A model generated the notes under the pieces. It saw nothing but the letters and a program-made list of their open reading frames with translations, searched no databases and was not told the origin of the DNA. Below, one piece after another: positions 34,671-44,537 of a stretch of DNA of 64,000 nt. Position 1 is the stretch's first letter; every line of letters begins with the position of its first letter. The position numbers and the translations under genes are program-made. Source of the stretch: Sulfurimonas sp. (GTDB taxonomy: Bacteria; Campylobacterota; Campylobacteria; Campylobacterales; Sulfurimonadaceae); assembly GCF_041583195.1 (NCBI RefSeq), contig NZ_JBFHGL010000002.1:62001-126000 (forward strand), read 5' to 3'.

Positions 34671-35918
34671 ATGAGTTTTTTACAAGAATTTGATAAAGAA
34701 ATTTTCGATTTATGCGAAAAAGAGCTGGAAAGACAAACTGATCACCTAGAGATGATCGCATCAGAGAACTTTACACTACCTGCTGTAATGGAAACTATGG
34801 GTTCTGTATTTACAAACAAGTATGCTGAAGGTTACCCTGGTAAGCGTTACTACGGTGGTTGTGAATATGCTGATGGTGTTGAGCAATTAGCAATTGACCG
34901 TGCATGTAAACTTTTTGGATGTAACTATGCAAACGTTCAGCCACACTCTGGAAGCCAGGCAAACGGTGCAGTATATGCAGCACTACTACAAGCTGGTGAT
35001 AAACTTTTAGGTATGGACTTAAGCCACGGTGGTCACTTAACTCACGGTTCTAAACCTTCATTCTCTGGTAAAAACTACCACTCATTCACTTACGGTGTTG
35101 AGTTAGACGGTCGTATCAACTACGACAGAGTTTTAGACATTGCTAAAATTACTCAACCAAAAATAATCGTATGTGGTGCTTCAGCTTATGCACGTGAGAT
35201 CGACTTTAAACGTTTCCGTGAGATTGCTGATGAAGTTGGAGCAATTTTATTTGCTGATATCGCACACATTGCTGGTTTAGTAGCTGCTGGTGAGCACCCT
35301 AGCCCGTTCCCACATGCACACGTTGTAACTACAACTACTCACAAAACTCTAGCTGGTCCTCGTGGTGGTATGATCATGACTAACGATGAAGATATAGCTA
35401 AAAAAATCAACTCTGCTATCTTCCCTGCACTTCAAGGTGGTCCATTAGTTCACGTTATTGCAGCTAAAGCGGTTGGTTTCAAACACAACTTATCTCCAGC
35501 GTGGAAAGAATATGCTAAACAAGTAAAAGCTAACGCTAAAGTTTTAGCTGAAGTACTTATCAAACGCGGATACGATGTAGTTAGTGACGGTACTGACAAC
35601 CACTTAGTACTTGTAAGTTTTGTTGGTCGCGAAATATCTGGTAAAGATGCTGATGCGGCACTAGGTAATGCAGGTATCACTGTAAATAAAAACACTGTTC
35701 CAGGTGAGACAAGAAGCCCATTTGTAACTTCTGGTATCCGTGTAGGTTCTCCTGCTCTTACAAGCCGTGGTATGAAAGAGAAAGAGTTTGAACTAATCGC
35801 AAACAAAATGGCTGACGTATTAGATGATATCAACAACACTGAATTACAAGCTAAAGTAAAAGAAGAGTTAAAAGAGTTAGCTCAAAACTTTGTAATTTAT
35901 AATCAGTCAACATACTAA
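34671..35918 (+). CDS. glyA: Serine hydroxymethyltransferase
   Basis: 415 residues, full length. PLP enzyme interconverting serine and glycine with tetrahydrofolate. Seen: [55 protein letters not shown] and the Schiff-base Lys K225 in [19 protein letters not shown] lies 11 bases upstream of the ATG. Codon choice is noticeably regular, fitting high expression. The following DUF1882 gene starts 34 bases on, as in Campylobacter jejuni (glyA-cj0403). Confidence 0.97.
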   Translation: MSFLQEFDKEIFDLCEKELERQTDHLEMIASENFTLPAVMETMGSVFTNKYAEGYPGKRYYGGCEYADGVEQLAIDRACKLFGCNYANVQPHSGSQANGAVYAALLQAGDKLLGMDLSHGGHLTHGSKPSFSGKNYHSFTYGVELDGRINYDRVLDIAKITQPKIIVCGASAYAREIDFKRFREIADEVGAILFADIAHIAGLVAAGEHPSPFPHAHVVTTTTHKTLAGPRGGMIMTNDEDIAKKINSAIFPALQGGPLVHVIAAKAVGFKHNLSPAWKEYAKQVKANAKVLAEVLIKRGYDVVSDGTDNHLVLVSFVGREISGKDADAALGNAGITVNKNTVPGETRSPFVTSGIRVGSPALTSRGMKEKEFELIANKMADVLDDINNTELQAKVKEELKELAQNFVIYNQSTY

Positions 35919-35952
35919 TAAAATTTTTTACTATAAAAAGGGGCAGCTTTAA

Positions 35953-36495
35953 ATGACGGCAATGGATATGAAACTTATCAAGATGATTACTGATCACTAT
36001 TGGGAAAAAAGTGATACAGTGGTCAATAAGATATCTTTTAAAGGCCGTACATTTTATAACAAGTTTAAAAAAATAAACTCACCGTTAAACTCACAAGTGA
36101 TAAATAAACACTTAAAAGGTGAAATAACTGCTGCACATTCTTTAGTAAATTCTCGTGGAAAAGTTGAAAATATCGTAATTGATTATAACGGTCGTGATCC
36201 TGAGCGTTTTTATCATAAGGCACAACTTTTGCTACGTGAAGAGGGATATATAAACTTTACAGCTTATAAAACAAAAACAGAGGGTCACCTTCATGTTTAT
36301 ATACATAAAGGTCATACCACTTTACAAGAAGCTATACAACTTGGTAAAATGATCAGCATGAAACTAGCTGCGAAGCAACCAAAACAATGGCGTATGTTTC
36401 CAAACAACGATATGCCCGACGAGTACAACATATTGACACTGCCGTATGAAGTATATGCAAAAGAGCGTGGTGCTTCTTGGTCGAAGCATCTATAG
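35953..36495 (+). CDS. DUF1882-family protein
   Basis: 180 residues, soluble, of a family confined to Campylobacterota and of unknown function. Recognisable conserved stretches are [39 protein letters not shown] and [12 protein letters not shown]; the His/Asp pattern in the second loosely recalls nucleic-acid polymerase/primase folds (AEP-like), which is only an impression. Found between glyA and a SPOR gene, the same order as in Campylobacter. A GGGG ribosome-binding site lies 9 bases before ATG 35953; ATG 35962 is an alternative. Confidence 0.8.
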   Translation: MTAMDMKLIKMITDHYWEKSDTVVNKISFKGRTFYNKFKKINSPLNSQVINKHLKGEITAAHSLVNSRGKVENIVIDYNGRDPERFYHKAQLLLREEGYINFTAYKTKTEGHLHVYIHKGHTTLQEAIQLGKMISMKLAAKQPKQWRMFPNNDMPDEYNILTLPYEVYAKERGASWSKHL

Positions 36496-36529
36496 AGTGT
36501 GTTTATAGTTTAAATTAAGGAGTTTAAAG

Positions 36530-37171
36530 ATGGAAGAGAATAACGAGTTAAATGATATTATTTTGAACAAGGGAAACAGCTCTAGTTCAAATAAGAAGGT
36601 AGTTCTAGCCGTAGCTACACTAGGTGTAGTTTTAATAATTGTAGTAATGTTAATGAACACTATTAATTCTAATGACGGGGAAAACCTACCTAAACCGGTT
36701 CCACTTCCAACTCCACAAAGCGTAGCTGAAACTACTGTAGAAGATATGCCTAAAGAGGAAGCTTTATTTGAAGAGGTAGAAGTTGTTCAAGAGAAAAATA
36801 TTGATGAGAATAACCTTGACCAAATAGCTCAGAAACTAAAAGAAGAGAGTATGGCTGAAACAGTAGTTGAACCAACACCTAAGCCTGTTGCAAAACCCGT
36901 AGTTAAACAAACTCCTAAGCCAAAACCTGTAACAACACCTAAAGCTACTGGTAAACAATACTTTGTTCAAGTTGGTTCATTTTCAAAATATAAACCAAAT
37001 AAAAAGTTTTTAAACTCTATAACAAGCAAAGGTTATACATACGAGTTCTATAAAGTTGGAACTTTAAATAAAGTTCTTGTTGGTCCGTTTGCTAATGAAA
37101 AAGAAGCAAGAGGCGCACTTAGAACTATTAGAAGCTCTATTGAAGCCGGTGCTTTCTTAACTAGAAAATAG
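36530..37171 (+). CDS. SPOR-domain membrane protein
   Basis: 213 residues: short cytoplasmic N-terminus, one TM (about 23-43, VVLAVATLGVVLIIVVMLM), a Pro/Glu/Lys-rich periplasmic linker with repeated PTPKPVAKPV-type segments, and a C-terminal SPOR domain (about 143-213, YFVQVGSFSKY...KVLVGPFANEKEA). SPOR domains bind denuded peptidoglycan at division sites. Corresponds by position to C. jejuni cj0404 downstream of the DUF1882 gene. AAGGAG lies 9 bases before the ATG. Confidence 0.88.
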   Translation: MEENNELNDIILNKGNSSSSNKKVVLAVATLGVVLIIVVMLMNTINSNDGENLPKPVPLPTPQSVAETTVEDMPKEEALFEEVEVVQEKNIDENNLDQIAQKLKEESMAETVVEPTPKPVAKPVVKQTPKPKPVTTPKATGKQYFVQVGSFSKYKPNKKFLNSITSKGYTYEFYKVGTLNKVLVGPFANEKEARGALRTIRSSIEAGAFLTRK

Positions 37172-37177
37172 GCAAAT

Positions 37178-38581
37178 ATGATATATTCTAAAAAGTTTAC
37201 ACAAGATATGCTTGCACCCATAGCGGTGTATGAAAAATTAAAATTGCTTTATCCAGATGAGATAAGCTACCTTTTTGAGAGTGCCGGTCAAAGTGAAGGG
37301 AACTTCAGTTTTGTTGCAATCGGTGCACGTGAGAGACTACAATTTATCGATGATAAAACTGTCTACACTGACAAAGACGGCATAAAACACACTAAAGATG
37401 AAAACCCTTTTGACTTTTTAAAGTCGTACTATAAAAATATAGATACTCATGAGTACAAAAAAGCTACTAGCGAATTAAAGATTGGTTATGTGGATGGTTT
37501 CATAGGTTATATCGGTTACGATATGGTTAAAGTTTTTGAGCCAAAACTACACGGAACTATGGATGACTTGGTAGATGAGTTAAACACACCTGATCTTGAT
37601 CTAATACTTCCAAAGTTAGTACTCGTATATTCGCATAAAAACCATGAGATCACATTAGTATCTACTCTTAAAGATTATGCAGATCAGTTTGAAAAAATAG
37701 AATCTGAGCTGAAATCACCTACTGAATACATTGAGTTAGTTAAAAACATCGGTAACGATGAAGGAACTTTCGCACATTCAAAAGAAAAATTCTTTAAAAT
37801 GATCGATGATTCTAAAGAGATGATCAAAAGCGGTGATGTATTTCAGATCCTTATGACAAACCGCTTTACAAGAAATATAAAAGTTGATCCATTTAGTTTT
37901 TACAGAATTCTTCGTACTAAAAACCCTTCTCCATATATGTTTTTAATGGAATATGAAGACTTTAGCATAGTTGGAAGCTCACCTGAGGTTATGGTTAGAC
38001 TAAATGAGGGTGAACTTCTTCTACGTCCAATTGCAGGTACAAGAAAACGCGGAGCTACAAAGCAGCGTGATCGTGAGCTTGAAGAAGAACTTCTAAACGA
38101 TCCTAAAGAGCTTGCAGAACATCTAATGCTAATAGATCTTGGACGTAATGATGTAGGTCGTGTTGCAAAAACCGGGACTGTAAAAGTTGAAGATATGATG
38201 CATATTGAAAGGTTTTCTCACGTTATGCATATAGTATCTGATGTAGTTGCAGAGATAGCTGATGACAAAGATATGTTTGATCTGTTTATGGCTACATTTA
38301 CAGCAGGAACTATGACTGGTGCTCCAAAAATTCGTGCGATGGAGCTCATTGCACAGTATGAGGGAATCAAACGTGGATTTTACAGTGGAAGTATTGGTTA
38401 CTTCGGGTTTGATGGAAATATGGACACTGCGATCACAATCCGTACTGCAATGGTAAAAGAGGATAAGGTTATTCTTCAAGCCGGTGCAGGTGTTGTAGCT
38501 GATAGTCAAAATGAGCTAGAGTATTTAGAAGTTACAAATAAACTAGGTGCACTTGTTCACTCTTTAAAGGACTTGGATTAA
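37178..38581 (+). CDS. trpE: Anthranilate synthase component I
   Basis: 467 residues of the chorismate-binding family. Conserved core: DVFQILMTNRFTR, SPSPYMFL-like NPSPYMFLMEYED, GSSPEVMVR, RPIAGTRKRG, DLGRNDVGRVAKTG and GTMTGAPKIRAMELI. With a TrpG amidotransferase it makes anthranilate from chorismate; no trpG is next to it. PabB or isochorismate synthase are less likely given the N-terminal TrpE-type region. It lies between the SPOR gene and aroE, an insertion relative to Campylobacter, and its stop shares a base with the aroE ATG. Confidence 0.9.
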   Translation: MIYSKKFTQDMLAPIAVYEKLKLLYPDEISYLFESAGQSEGNFSFVAIGARERLQFIDDKTVYTDKDGIKHTKDENPFDFLKSYYKNIDTHEYKKATSELKIGYVDGFIGYIGYDMVKVFEPKLHGTMDDLVDELNTPDLDLILPKLVLVYSHKNHEITLVSTLKDYADQFEKIESELKSPTEYIELVKNIGNDEGTFAHSKEKFFKMIDDSKEMIKSGDVFQILMTNRFTRNIKVDPFSFYRILRTKNPSPYMFLMEYEDFSIVGSSPEVMVRLNEGELLLRPIAGTRKRGATKQRDRELEEELLNDPKELAEHLMLIDLGRNDVGRVAKTGTVKVEDMMHIERFSHVMHIVSDVVAEIADDKDMFDLFMATFTAGTMTGAPKIRAMELIAQYEGIKRGFYSGSIGYFGFDGNMDTAITIRTAMVKEDKVILQAGAGVVADSQNELEYLEVTNKLGALVHSLKDLD

Positions 38582-39372
38582 TGAAACTGTTCGCTATTTT
38601 TGGCGATCCTGTTTCACACTCAAGATCTCCTCTTATGCACAACTGTGTATTTAAAAATCTAAACTATCCCGCATGTTATACTCGTGTACATCTAAAAGAC
38701 GGCTCTAAACTTCGTGATACTTTCTTTGCACTCGGTTTAAGCGGTGCAAATATAACTGTCCCACATAAAGAAGCAGCTTACAACGCATGTGATGAGATCA
38801 GAGGCTTTGCTAAAACTGTAGGTGTTGTAAATACGATCATCAACGAAAATGGCAAACTGATAGGCTATAACACAGATGCTGATGGCTTTATGTACTCTAT
38901 AGAAGAGTTTGGAGATATAAAAAACATATTAGTCATCGGTGCAGGTGGAACTTCTAAAGCGCTCTCTTCAAGATTTAAACAAGACGGTATAGTCGTAGAT
39001 GTACTAAATAGAAGTGAAGGCAGACTTGAGGAGTTTAAATCGATAGTTGATAACACTTACACTTGGGATAGTCTCGTAATTAAAAAATACGACCTTGTAG
39101 TAAACACGACAAGTGCAGGCCTAAGTGATGAGAACTACCCTTGCCCGCTTAACATGCTTGAAAATATACTAGATAACACCTCATACGTTGCAGACGCTAT
39201 ATACGGAAAACTAACTCCGTTTTTAAAACTTGCCAGTGAAAAAGGTCTGACATATAAAGATGGTTCCGACATGCTTCTTGGTCAAGGTGTTTTGGCTAAT
39301 GAGTTGTTTGTAAATGGTGAGTTAAAAAAAGAAGATATTCGTATGTATATGAAAAAAAGCTTTGAGCTTTAA
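38581..39372 (+). CDS. aroE: Shikimate dehydrogenase
   Basis: 263 residues. Substrate-binding GDPVSHSRSPLMHN at the N-terminus, the catalytic Lys in NITVPHKEAAY, NTDADGF, the NADP-binding GAGGTSKALSS and NTTSAGL, DGSDMLLGQG at the C-terminus. It reduces 3-dehydroshikimate to shikimate with NADPH. Last gene of the glyA run, translationally coupled to trpE. Its 3' end carries a hairpin that may terminate the convergent transcript. Confidence 0.94.
   Translation: MKLFAIFGDPVSHSRSPLMHNCVFKNLNYPACYTRVHLKDGSKLRDTFFALGLSGANITVPHKEAAYNACDEIRGFAKTVGVVNTIINENGKLIGYNTDADGFMYSIEEFGDIKNILVIGAGGTSKALSSRFKQDGIVVDVLNRSEGRLEEFKSIVDNTYTWDSLVIKKYDLVVNTTSAGLSDENYPCPLNMLENILDNTSYVADAIYGKLTPFLKLASEKGLTYKDGSDMLLGQGVLANELFVNGELKKEDIRMYMKKSFEL
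39351..39370 (-). terminator. Terminator candidate for the DUF2018 transcript
   Basis: On the minus strand, AAAGCT-CAA-AGCTTT followed by more T (seven T in total). Only 6 base pairs, two of them GC, so it is weak; it lies within the last codons of aroE. Confidence 0.35.
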
Positions 39373-39380
39373 TTCATATA

Positions 39381-39677
39381 TTAGTCGTTAAGACGCTCTA
39401 ATAGAGAACCTGCTAACTCCATATATACACTTTTTTTCATATCTTCAACTTCAGACATGTTTTGTACTGCATAACTTTTTATCATTTTGTCTAAAGAATT
39501 TATATCGTAGTGTTCAGCAAGCATAACTTCCATTACAGCTATCTTCTCAACTATCTTGTCAAACTCATCTTCAGCTAGATCTTTACTTACCTGAGAGTTA
39601 AAGTCCCAGTATTTTGATTTTGGCGTACCACCAAAGATATTATCTTCATCTTCTAATAGTGCTTCAAATTTTGCCAT
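39381..39677 (-). CDS. DUF2018-family protein (HP0242-like)
   Basis: 98 residues, all helical, of the DUF2018 family found in Campylobacterota. The Helicobacter pylori member HP0242 is a homodimer known for an intertwined, pseudo-knotted helical fold; its cellular role is unknown. FGGTPKSKYWDFNSQVSKDL is the most recognisable part. AAGGAAAT lies upstream of the ATG. It has its own small unit downstream of recR on the same strand, with 52 bases between. Confidence 0.85.
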   Translation of the reverse strand: MAKFEALLEDEDNIFGGTPKSKYWDFNSQVSKDLAEDEFDKIVEKIAVMEVMLAEHYDINSLDKMIKSYAVQNMSEVEDMKKSVYMELAGSLLERLND

Positions 39678-39729
39678 TAGATATTTCCTTGTTTTTTTAA
39701 TTAGAGAATTTTATCTCTTAATACTTGTT

Positions 39730-40299
39730 TTAAACTTTAACTCTTGTCTCTAATGCTCTGGTTAAAGAAAGGATGTCAATGTTTTCTAAACTAACACCTG
39801 TAGGCACACCCTGAGCGATTTTAGAGAAGTTAATATTGTACTTTTGAAGCTTATCTTCTATGTACAGTATTACTGCATCGTTTGAGATCGATGGAGTTAT
39901 TGCGAACACTATCTCTTTAACTCCATTTTTTACTATTTTTTCAAGATGTTCTATGCTTAAATTCTCAAGCGATTCTAACACAAAGTACTTACCGTCAAAC
40001 AAGCCGTTTTCTTCTAAAAGAAGTATATCTTTAGCATTTTCAACTATACAAAGGAGTGATTCATCCCTGCTCTCATCACAACATATAAAACAAAGCTCAT
40101 CCTCACTCATACCGCCACAACTGGTACACTTTTTTAAACTACCAAGTGCATCTTCTATAGCATGTGCGATTTTTATGCCCGTATATGAGTCATTCATAAC
40201 CATATGGTAAGCTAGTCTTGTAGCTGATTTTTTACCTACGGTCGGTAAAGATTCTAAAGCTTCGACAAGACGATTAAACTTCTCTAATGATCTAATCAC
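39730..40299 (-). CDS. recR: Recombination mediator RecR
   Basis: 189 residues: helix-hairpin-helix (LPTVGKKSATRLAYHM), a four-Cys zinc finger (CTSCGGMSEDELCFIC, slightly expanded from the standard) and a Toprim domain (LLCIVENAKDILLLEENG through TPSISNDAVILYIEDKL), with VPTGVSLENIDILSLTRAL at the end. RecR works with RecO in loading RecA on gapped DNA. It overlaps mltA by 4 bases and is coupled to it. Confidence 0.93.
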   Translation of the reverse strand: MIRSLEKFNRLVEALESLPTVGKKSATRLAYHMVMNDSYTGIKIAHAIEDALGSLKKCTSCGGMSEDELCFICCDESRDESLLCIVENAKDILLLEENGLFDGKYFVLESLENLSIEHLEKIVKNGVKEIVFAITPSISNDAVILYIEDKLQKYNINFSKIAQGVPTGVSLENIDILSLTRALETRVKV

Positions 40300-41387
40300 A
40301 TATCATCCTTTGGCAAAAATATCCAAAGTTTAAGAGGTGCTTTTAAGCCTCCTGCAACGTCTCTAGCTTCATCTCCAAAACCTAAAAACATATCAGCCCT
40401 GATCGCACCTTTTATAGCACCGCCTGTGTCTTGAGCCTGAACTATTTGGCTAAATTTAGTGCCTTCTTGCTCAGCACTGCAGTATAGCATACTACCAAGC
40501 GGAATGAATCTTCTATCGACTGCTATTGATCTTTTAGGTGTTAATTCTAATCCTAAAGAACCAGTAGCTGCTTGAGTTTTTTGTCTGAAGTAAACTAAAG
40601 AATCATTATAGTTTAGTACTTCATCTACTCTGTCCGGATTTTGTTTAAACCACTCTCTTATAGACTGAAGAGAGATCTTTTCTAATGGTATCTCTCCTTG
40701 ATTTACTAAATATTTTCCAATAGATTTATACTTGTGTCCGTTTTGGTTATCGTAACCTATAAAAATTGTTTCGTTATTATCAAGAACTACCCTGCCCGAG
40801 CCTTGAACTTCTAAAAAGAAAAGATCAACTTTATTGTCTACATAGCAGATCACATCCGCATCCACTTCAACTTCTGAGATCTCTTTGCGAGTATGGTACG
40901 GTACCAGTTTATTTCCATCTATACGACCTCTGAGTCTATAGTGTTTAAGATCAGGGTATATAGAGCTAAGATCAACTGTAATCAGATCTTTTGGTGTTTT
41001 ATAAACAGGATATACATACTGATCGTGCTTTGTTAAAGAGCCTCTTAAATAAGGTTCATAGTATCCTGTCAGTAAACCCTCCTTATCTCCATCTTCAGCA
41101 TGTATCTCAAAAGGTTCAAAATTTAACAAAAAGAAGTTTTTAGCATTATCTACATTTTCTGCTTCAAGACACAAATCTTCATATATTTTTTTTGTTCTTC
41201 CGCTTCTACAACTGTTTTTAAAATTCTCTAATGCATCATCGTAGTTTTCATCATCCCAATTTGGCAGATCATCAAAGTCACTGCTTAACAGTTTTGTTTT
41301 AGGTAAGGAGTTATGTTTGACATATTCTTTAACGCTACATCCCGCAAATAAAATTAATATTATAAAAAAATTAGCTATATACTTCAT
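40296..41387 (-). CDS. mltA: Membrane-bound lytic transglycosylase MltA-like lipoprotein
   Basis: 363 residues. Signal peptide with lipobox ILFAGC (lipidated C17). MltA core: LLTGYYEPYLRGS, FFLEVQGSGRV, SLVYFRQKTQAATGSLGLELTPKRSIAVDRRFIPLGS, and the 3D domain QAQDTGGAIKGAIRADMFLGFG with the catalytic Asp. It cleaves peptidoglycan glycan strands, forming 1,6-anhydro ends, at the outer membrane. The -10 box lies just 7 bases before the ATG and no ribosome-binding site is seen, so the mRNA may be leaderless. Confidence 0.92.
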   Translation of the reverse strand: MKYIANFFIILILFAGCSVKEYVKHNSLPKTKLLSSDFDDLPNWDDENYDDALENFKNSCRSGRTKKIYEDLCLEAENVDNAKNFFLLNFEPFEIHAEDGDKEGLLTGYYEPYLRGSLTKHDQYVYPVYKTPKDLITVDLSSIYPDLKHYRLRGRIDGNKLVPYHTRKEISEVEVDADVICYVDNKVDLFFLEVQGSGRVVLDNNETIFIGYDNQNGHKYKSIGKYLVNQGEIPLEKISLQSIREWFKQNPDRVDEVLNYNDSLVYFRQKTQAATGSLGLELTPKRSIAVDRRFIPLGSMLYCSAEQEGTKFSQIVQAQDTGGAIKGAIRADMFLGFGDEARDVAGGLKAPLKLWIFLPKDDM

Positions 41388-41394
41388 AAGTGCG

Positions 41395-41400
41395 ATTATA
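41395..41400 (-). promoter_or_regulatory. -10 box of mltA-recR (predicted leaderless)
   Basis: TATAAT in the context TTTGTATAAT on the minus strand, 7 bases before the mltA ATG at 41387. Confidence 0.55.
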
Positions 41401-41421
41401 CAAAGATTAAATTAAAAACGA

Positions 41422-41427
41422 TATAAT
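41422..41427 (+). promoter_or_regulatory. -10 box of dnaJ
   Basis: TATAAT on the plus strand, 32 bases before the dnaJ ATG and 22 bases from the divergent mltA -10 box. Confidence 0.5.
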
Positions 41428-41459
41428 TGCGAAAAAATTAGATAGGATATTGTGTATTT

Positions 41460-42590
41460 ATGGAAGAGATGAGTTATTATGAAATACTTGAAGTAAGCCA
41501 AAACGCAGATAAAAGTACGATTAAAAAAGCATACAGAAAGCTGGCAAAACAGTACCACCCTGATAAAAATCCAGGTGATAGTGAAGCTGAACATAAATTC
41601 AAACTTTGTAATGAAGCTTACCAATGTTTAAGCGATGATAAACAAAGAAGTATCTATGACCGTTATGGAAAAGAGGGTCTACAAGGTATGGGCGGCAGTG
41701 GCCGTTCATCTGGTATGGGTGGATTTGAGGATCTTGGTGCAATTTTTGAAGAGATGATGGGTGGATTCGGCGGTGGTCGTTCACGCAGACGCCAAAATCC
41801 TGCAGATATGGACAAGTATCAGTTAGATATGAATATAAACATGTCCCTATCATTTCATGAAGCAATATTCGGTTGCGAAAAAGAAGTTACTTACAACTAT
41901 AAAGATTCTTGTAAATCTTGTAACGGAACCGGTGCAAAAGATGGTAAACTATCTACTTGTAAACAGTGTGGCGGTCAAGGTCAAGTTCACATGCAGCAAG
42001 GATTTATGACTTTTTCACAAACATGTCCGGCATGTAATGGTAGTGGAAGTGCACCTGCTGATAAATGTCCTGACTGTAATGGTAGCGGATATGAAGAAAA
42101 AAGAGAGACTGTAACGTTAAAGGTTCCAAAAGGGATCGATGATGGAAACCGTTTAAGAGTATCTGGTAAAGGTAATGTAAGTAAACGCGGTAATCGTGGT
42201 GATCTATATGTAACTTTTGAAGTAAAATCTGATAAACACTTTATCAGAAATGGAAATGACATTCATATAGAAATTCCTGTGTTTTTCACTCAGGCTATAA
42301 CAGGTGATACTATCACTATCCCTTCACTTACAGGTGAACTTGAGTTGAGACTTGAAGTTGGTACAAGAGATAAACAACAATTTACTTTCAGAGGTGAAGG
42401 TATTGATGATGTACATGGACATGGTAAAGGTGATCTGATTGCACATATTAGTATTACATATCCGAAGTCTCTTGATGCTAAACAAAAAGAGCTTATAGCA
42501 GAGCTTCAAGAGTCTTTTGGAATAGAATCAAAACCGCATGAGAGTGTACTTGATTCTGCAATAGACAAGATGAAAAGCTGGTTTAAATAA
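41460..42590 (+). CDS. dnaJ: Chaperone DnaJ
   Basis: 376 residues: J domain with HPD at 33-35 (YHPDKNPGD), Gly/Phe-rich linker (about 75-105, [16 protein letters not shown]), a zinc-binding domain with all four repeats ([32 protein letters not shown]) and two substrate-binding beta domains. It stimulates DnaK. ATG 41460 gives [12 protein letters not shown]; the ATG at 41469 is an alternative. No dnaK or grpE is in the window. An aldolase-II-fold gene follows after 18 bases. Confidence 0.96.
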   Translation: MEEMSYYEILEVSQNADKSTIKKAYRKLAKQYHPDKNPGDSEAEHKFKLCNEAYQCLSDDKQRSIYDRYGKEGLQGMGGSGRSSGMGGFEDLGAIFEEMMGGFGGGRSRRRQNPADMDKYQLDMNINMSLSFHEAIFGCEKEVTYNYKDSCKSCNGTGAKDGKLSTCKQCGGQGQVHMQQGFMTFSQTCPACNGSGSAPADKCPDCNGSGYEEKRETVTLKVPKGIDDGNRLRVSGKGNVSKRGNRGDLYVTFEVKSDKHFIRNGNDIHIEIPVFFTQAITGDTITIPSLTGELELRLEVGTRDKQQFTFRGEGIDDVHGHGKGDLIAHISITYPKSLDAKQKELIAELQESFGIESKPHESVLDSAIDKMKSWFK

Positions 42591-42608
42591 AATAACAAAA
42601 GGCTAAAC

Positions 42609-43199
42609 ATGAATAAAACTAATCTTACAAAGAAGCTGTCAACTTTAGCCCTATCCATGTTTAGAAAAGACTTCTTTGGAATCTATCACGGTTCCATCTC
42701 TGCAAAAACAGAGTCAAACCGTTTTCTTATAAATACAAAAGAAGCGGTTTTTGATGCGTTGGATGAGTCTTCCCTTATAGAACTTTATTATAAAAAAGAT
42801 TATCGCTGGAATCAGGCGAGTATGGATGCTACTATTCATCAAAGTATCTATTCTCAAATCTCTGACGCAAAATTCATATCTTTCTCTATGCCGCAGTTTA
42901 CTACTGCGTATTCACTTGAACATAATGTTATAAACCCTAAAGATTATTTTGGACATAAAGAAATAGGTTCTATTGAAATTGTGGATCCTGGTAACTTTGA
43001 AGATTGGTACGATAGAGCACAAAGTACGATTACACACTATTTTCAAAAAAATACGACAAATATTATGGTTATTCGCGGATATGGAGTATACTCTTACAAC
43101 AGAGATATTCATGAAATGGCCAAAAAACTGGCTATTTTAGAGAAAAGCTGCAGACTCTTAATGTTAGAGGGTGATAAAAAAGACTACAACTTCGACTAA
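42609..43199 (+). CDS. Class II aldolase/adducin-fold protein, probably inactive
   Basis: 196 residues with the outline of a short aldolase-II domain: HGSISAKTESNRFLINTKEA (near 27-46), SMDATIHQSIYSQISDAKFISFS (about 71-93) and IMVIRGYGVYSYNRDIHEMAKKLAILEKSCRL (about 152-183). In active family members the metal is held by His residues in HtHp and HG motifs; here those places read SFSMPQF and RGYGVY, so the zinc site is missing. A structural or regulatory role is likely. It follows dnaJ closely, in the same operon. Confidence 0.65.
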   Translation: MNKTNLTKKLSTLALSMFRKDFFGIYHGSISAKTESNRFLINTKEAVFDALDESSLIELYYKKDYRWNQASMDATIHQSIYSQISDAKFISFSMPQFTTAYSLEHNVINPKDYFGHKEIGSIEIVDPGNFEDWYDRAQSTITHYFQKNTTNIMVIRGYGVYSYNRDIHEMAKKLAILEKSCRLLMLEGDKKDYNFD

Positions 43200-43205
43200 T
43201 CGATG

Positions 43206-44501
43206 CTATAAACTTTTTATAGCCTCTAGTGTTGTATCCATCATTTTATCTATCTCTTCATAGCTTATCACATATGGTGGCATAAAATATACTACATGTC
43301 CAAGCGGACGAATTAATACACCTCTTTCTAAGCAGTACTGATGAACCTTCAGACCTATTCTCTCTTCTGAGCTGTAACCTTTTAATTCAACCACACTTAC
43401 CATTCCTGTTTGTCTGATCTCTAATACATTATCAAGATTTTCAAACTCTTTTAATTTCTCTAACATATAGGCTGATTTTTTTTCATTTTCTTCTATAATA
43501 TTTTCATTCTCAAAGATATCCAAAGTTGCATTTGCAGCAGCGCATGCAAGAGCATTACCTGTATAAGAATGAGAGTGTAAAAATGCTTTATATTCCAAAT
43601 AATCACAATAAAACTTGGCATAAATATCGTTTGATGTAATTACAACAGACAGCGGAAGATAACCACCCGTGATCCCTTTTGATAGCACTAAAAAATCAGG
43701 TGTAACATCTGCATGTTCACAAGCAAATAACTTCCCGCTTCTTCCAAAACCAACCATAACTTCATCTGCAATAAAATGTATATCATATCTGTTACATATA
43801 TCACTGACAAGTTTTAAAAATTCAGGATGATACATATGCATATATCCGGCACCTTGAATAAGAGGTTCAAGAATGATCGCACTAATCTCATCTGCTCTTT
43901 GTTTACACAACTCTTCAAACTTCTCTGCCGCTTCACGTGCAGCTTCTATACTCATATCTTTTGGTACTGGAGTCTGTATACTTTGAATAAGTAGTGGTTC
44001 ATAAGTTTCTTTGTAAAGTTCTACATCACCTACACTTAAGGCACCAATAGTTTCACCATGATATGAATTTGTTAAAGATACAAAAATAGGTTTATTTTTA
44101 CCATCATTTTTATGTGCATGAAAACTCATTTTAAGAGCTACTTCAACGGCAGATGAGCCGTTGTCTGCATAGAAACATTTATCTAAACCATTTGGAGCTA
44201 ATTTTACCAAGCGCTCAGATAGTCTTATAATCGGTTCATGTGTAAAGCCTGCTATGATCACATGTTCAAGCGTATCAAGTTGCTCTTTTATTTTCTCATT
44301 TATATAAGGGTTAGCATGACCGAATATATTTACCCACCAGCTGCTTATACCGTCTATAAATTTGTTACCTTCAAAGTCTTCAAGCCATACACCACTTCCT
44401 TTTTTTACAGGTGTTAATGGGAGCTGTTCATAGTCTTTCATCTGAGAGCACGGATGCCATAGTACTTCTAAATCTCTGTTTTTTAATTCATTATTCATCA
44501 T
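43206..44501 (-). CDS. bioA: Adenosylmethionine-8-amino-7-oxononanoate aminotransferase
   Basis: 431-residue class III PLP aminotransferase for biotin synthesis, making 7,8-diaminopelargonate with SAM as amino donor. Seen: LWHPCSQMKDYE and GISSWWVNIFGHANP (BioA-specific N-terminus), YADNGSSAVEVALKMS, SYHGETIGALSVG, D246 in IADEVMVGFGRSG and the PLP Lys K275 in VLSKGITGGYLPL. No other bio genes are in the window. TATAAT ends 6 bases before the first ATG with no ribosome-binding site between, so a leaderless mRNA is predicted. The biotin made would serve OadA. Confidence 0.93.
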   Translation of the reverse strand: MMNNELKNRDLEVLWHPCSQMKDYEQLPLTPVKKGSGVWLEDFEGNKFIDGISSWWVNIFGHANPYINEKIKEQLDTLEHVIIAGFTHEPIIRLSERLVKLAPNGLDKCFYADNGSSAVEVALKMSFHAHKNDGKNKPIFVSLTNSYHGETIGALSVGDVELYKETYEPLLIQSIQTPVPKDMSIEAAREAAEKFEELCKQRADEISAIILEPLIQGAGYMHMYHPEFLKLVSDICNRYDIHFIADEVMVGFGRSGKLFACEHADVTPDFLVLSKGITGGYLPLSVVITSNDIYAKFYCDYLEYKAFLHSHSYTGNALACAAANATLDIFENENIIEENEKKSAYMLEKLKEFENLDNVLEIRQTGMVSVVELKGYSSEERIGLKVHQYCLERGVLIRPLGHVVYFMPPYVISYEEIDKMMDTTLEAIKSL

Positions 44502-44507
44502 GGTCGA

Positions 44508-44513
44508 ATTATA
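44508..44513 (-). promoter_or_regulatory. -10 box of bioA (predicted leaderless)
   Basis: TATAAT on the minus strand (context TATGGTTATAAT), separated from the bioA ATG by the six bases TCGACC. Confidence 0.6.
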
Positions 44514-44537
44514 ACCATAAGTTTTTAAACAAAAATA

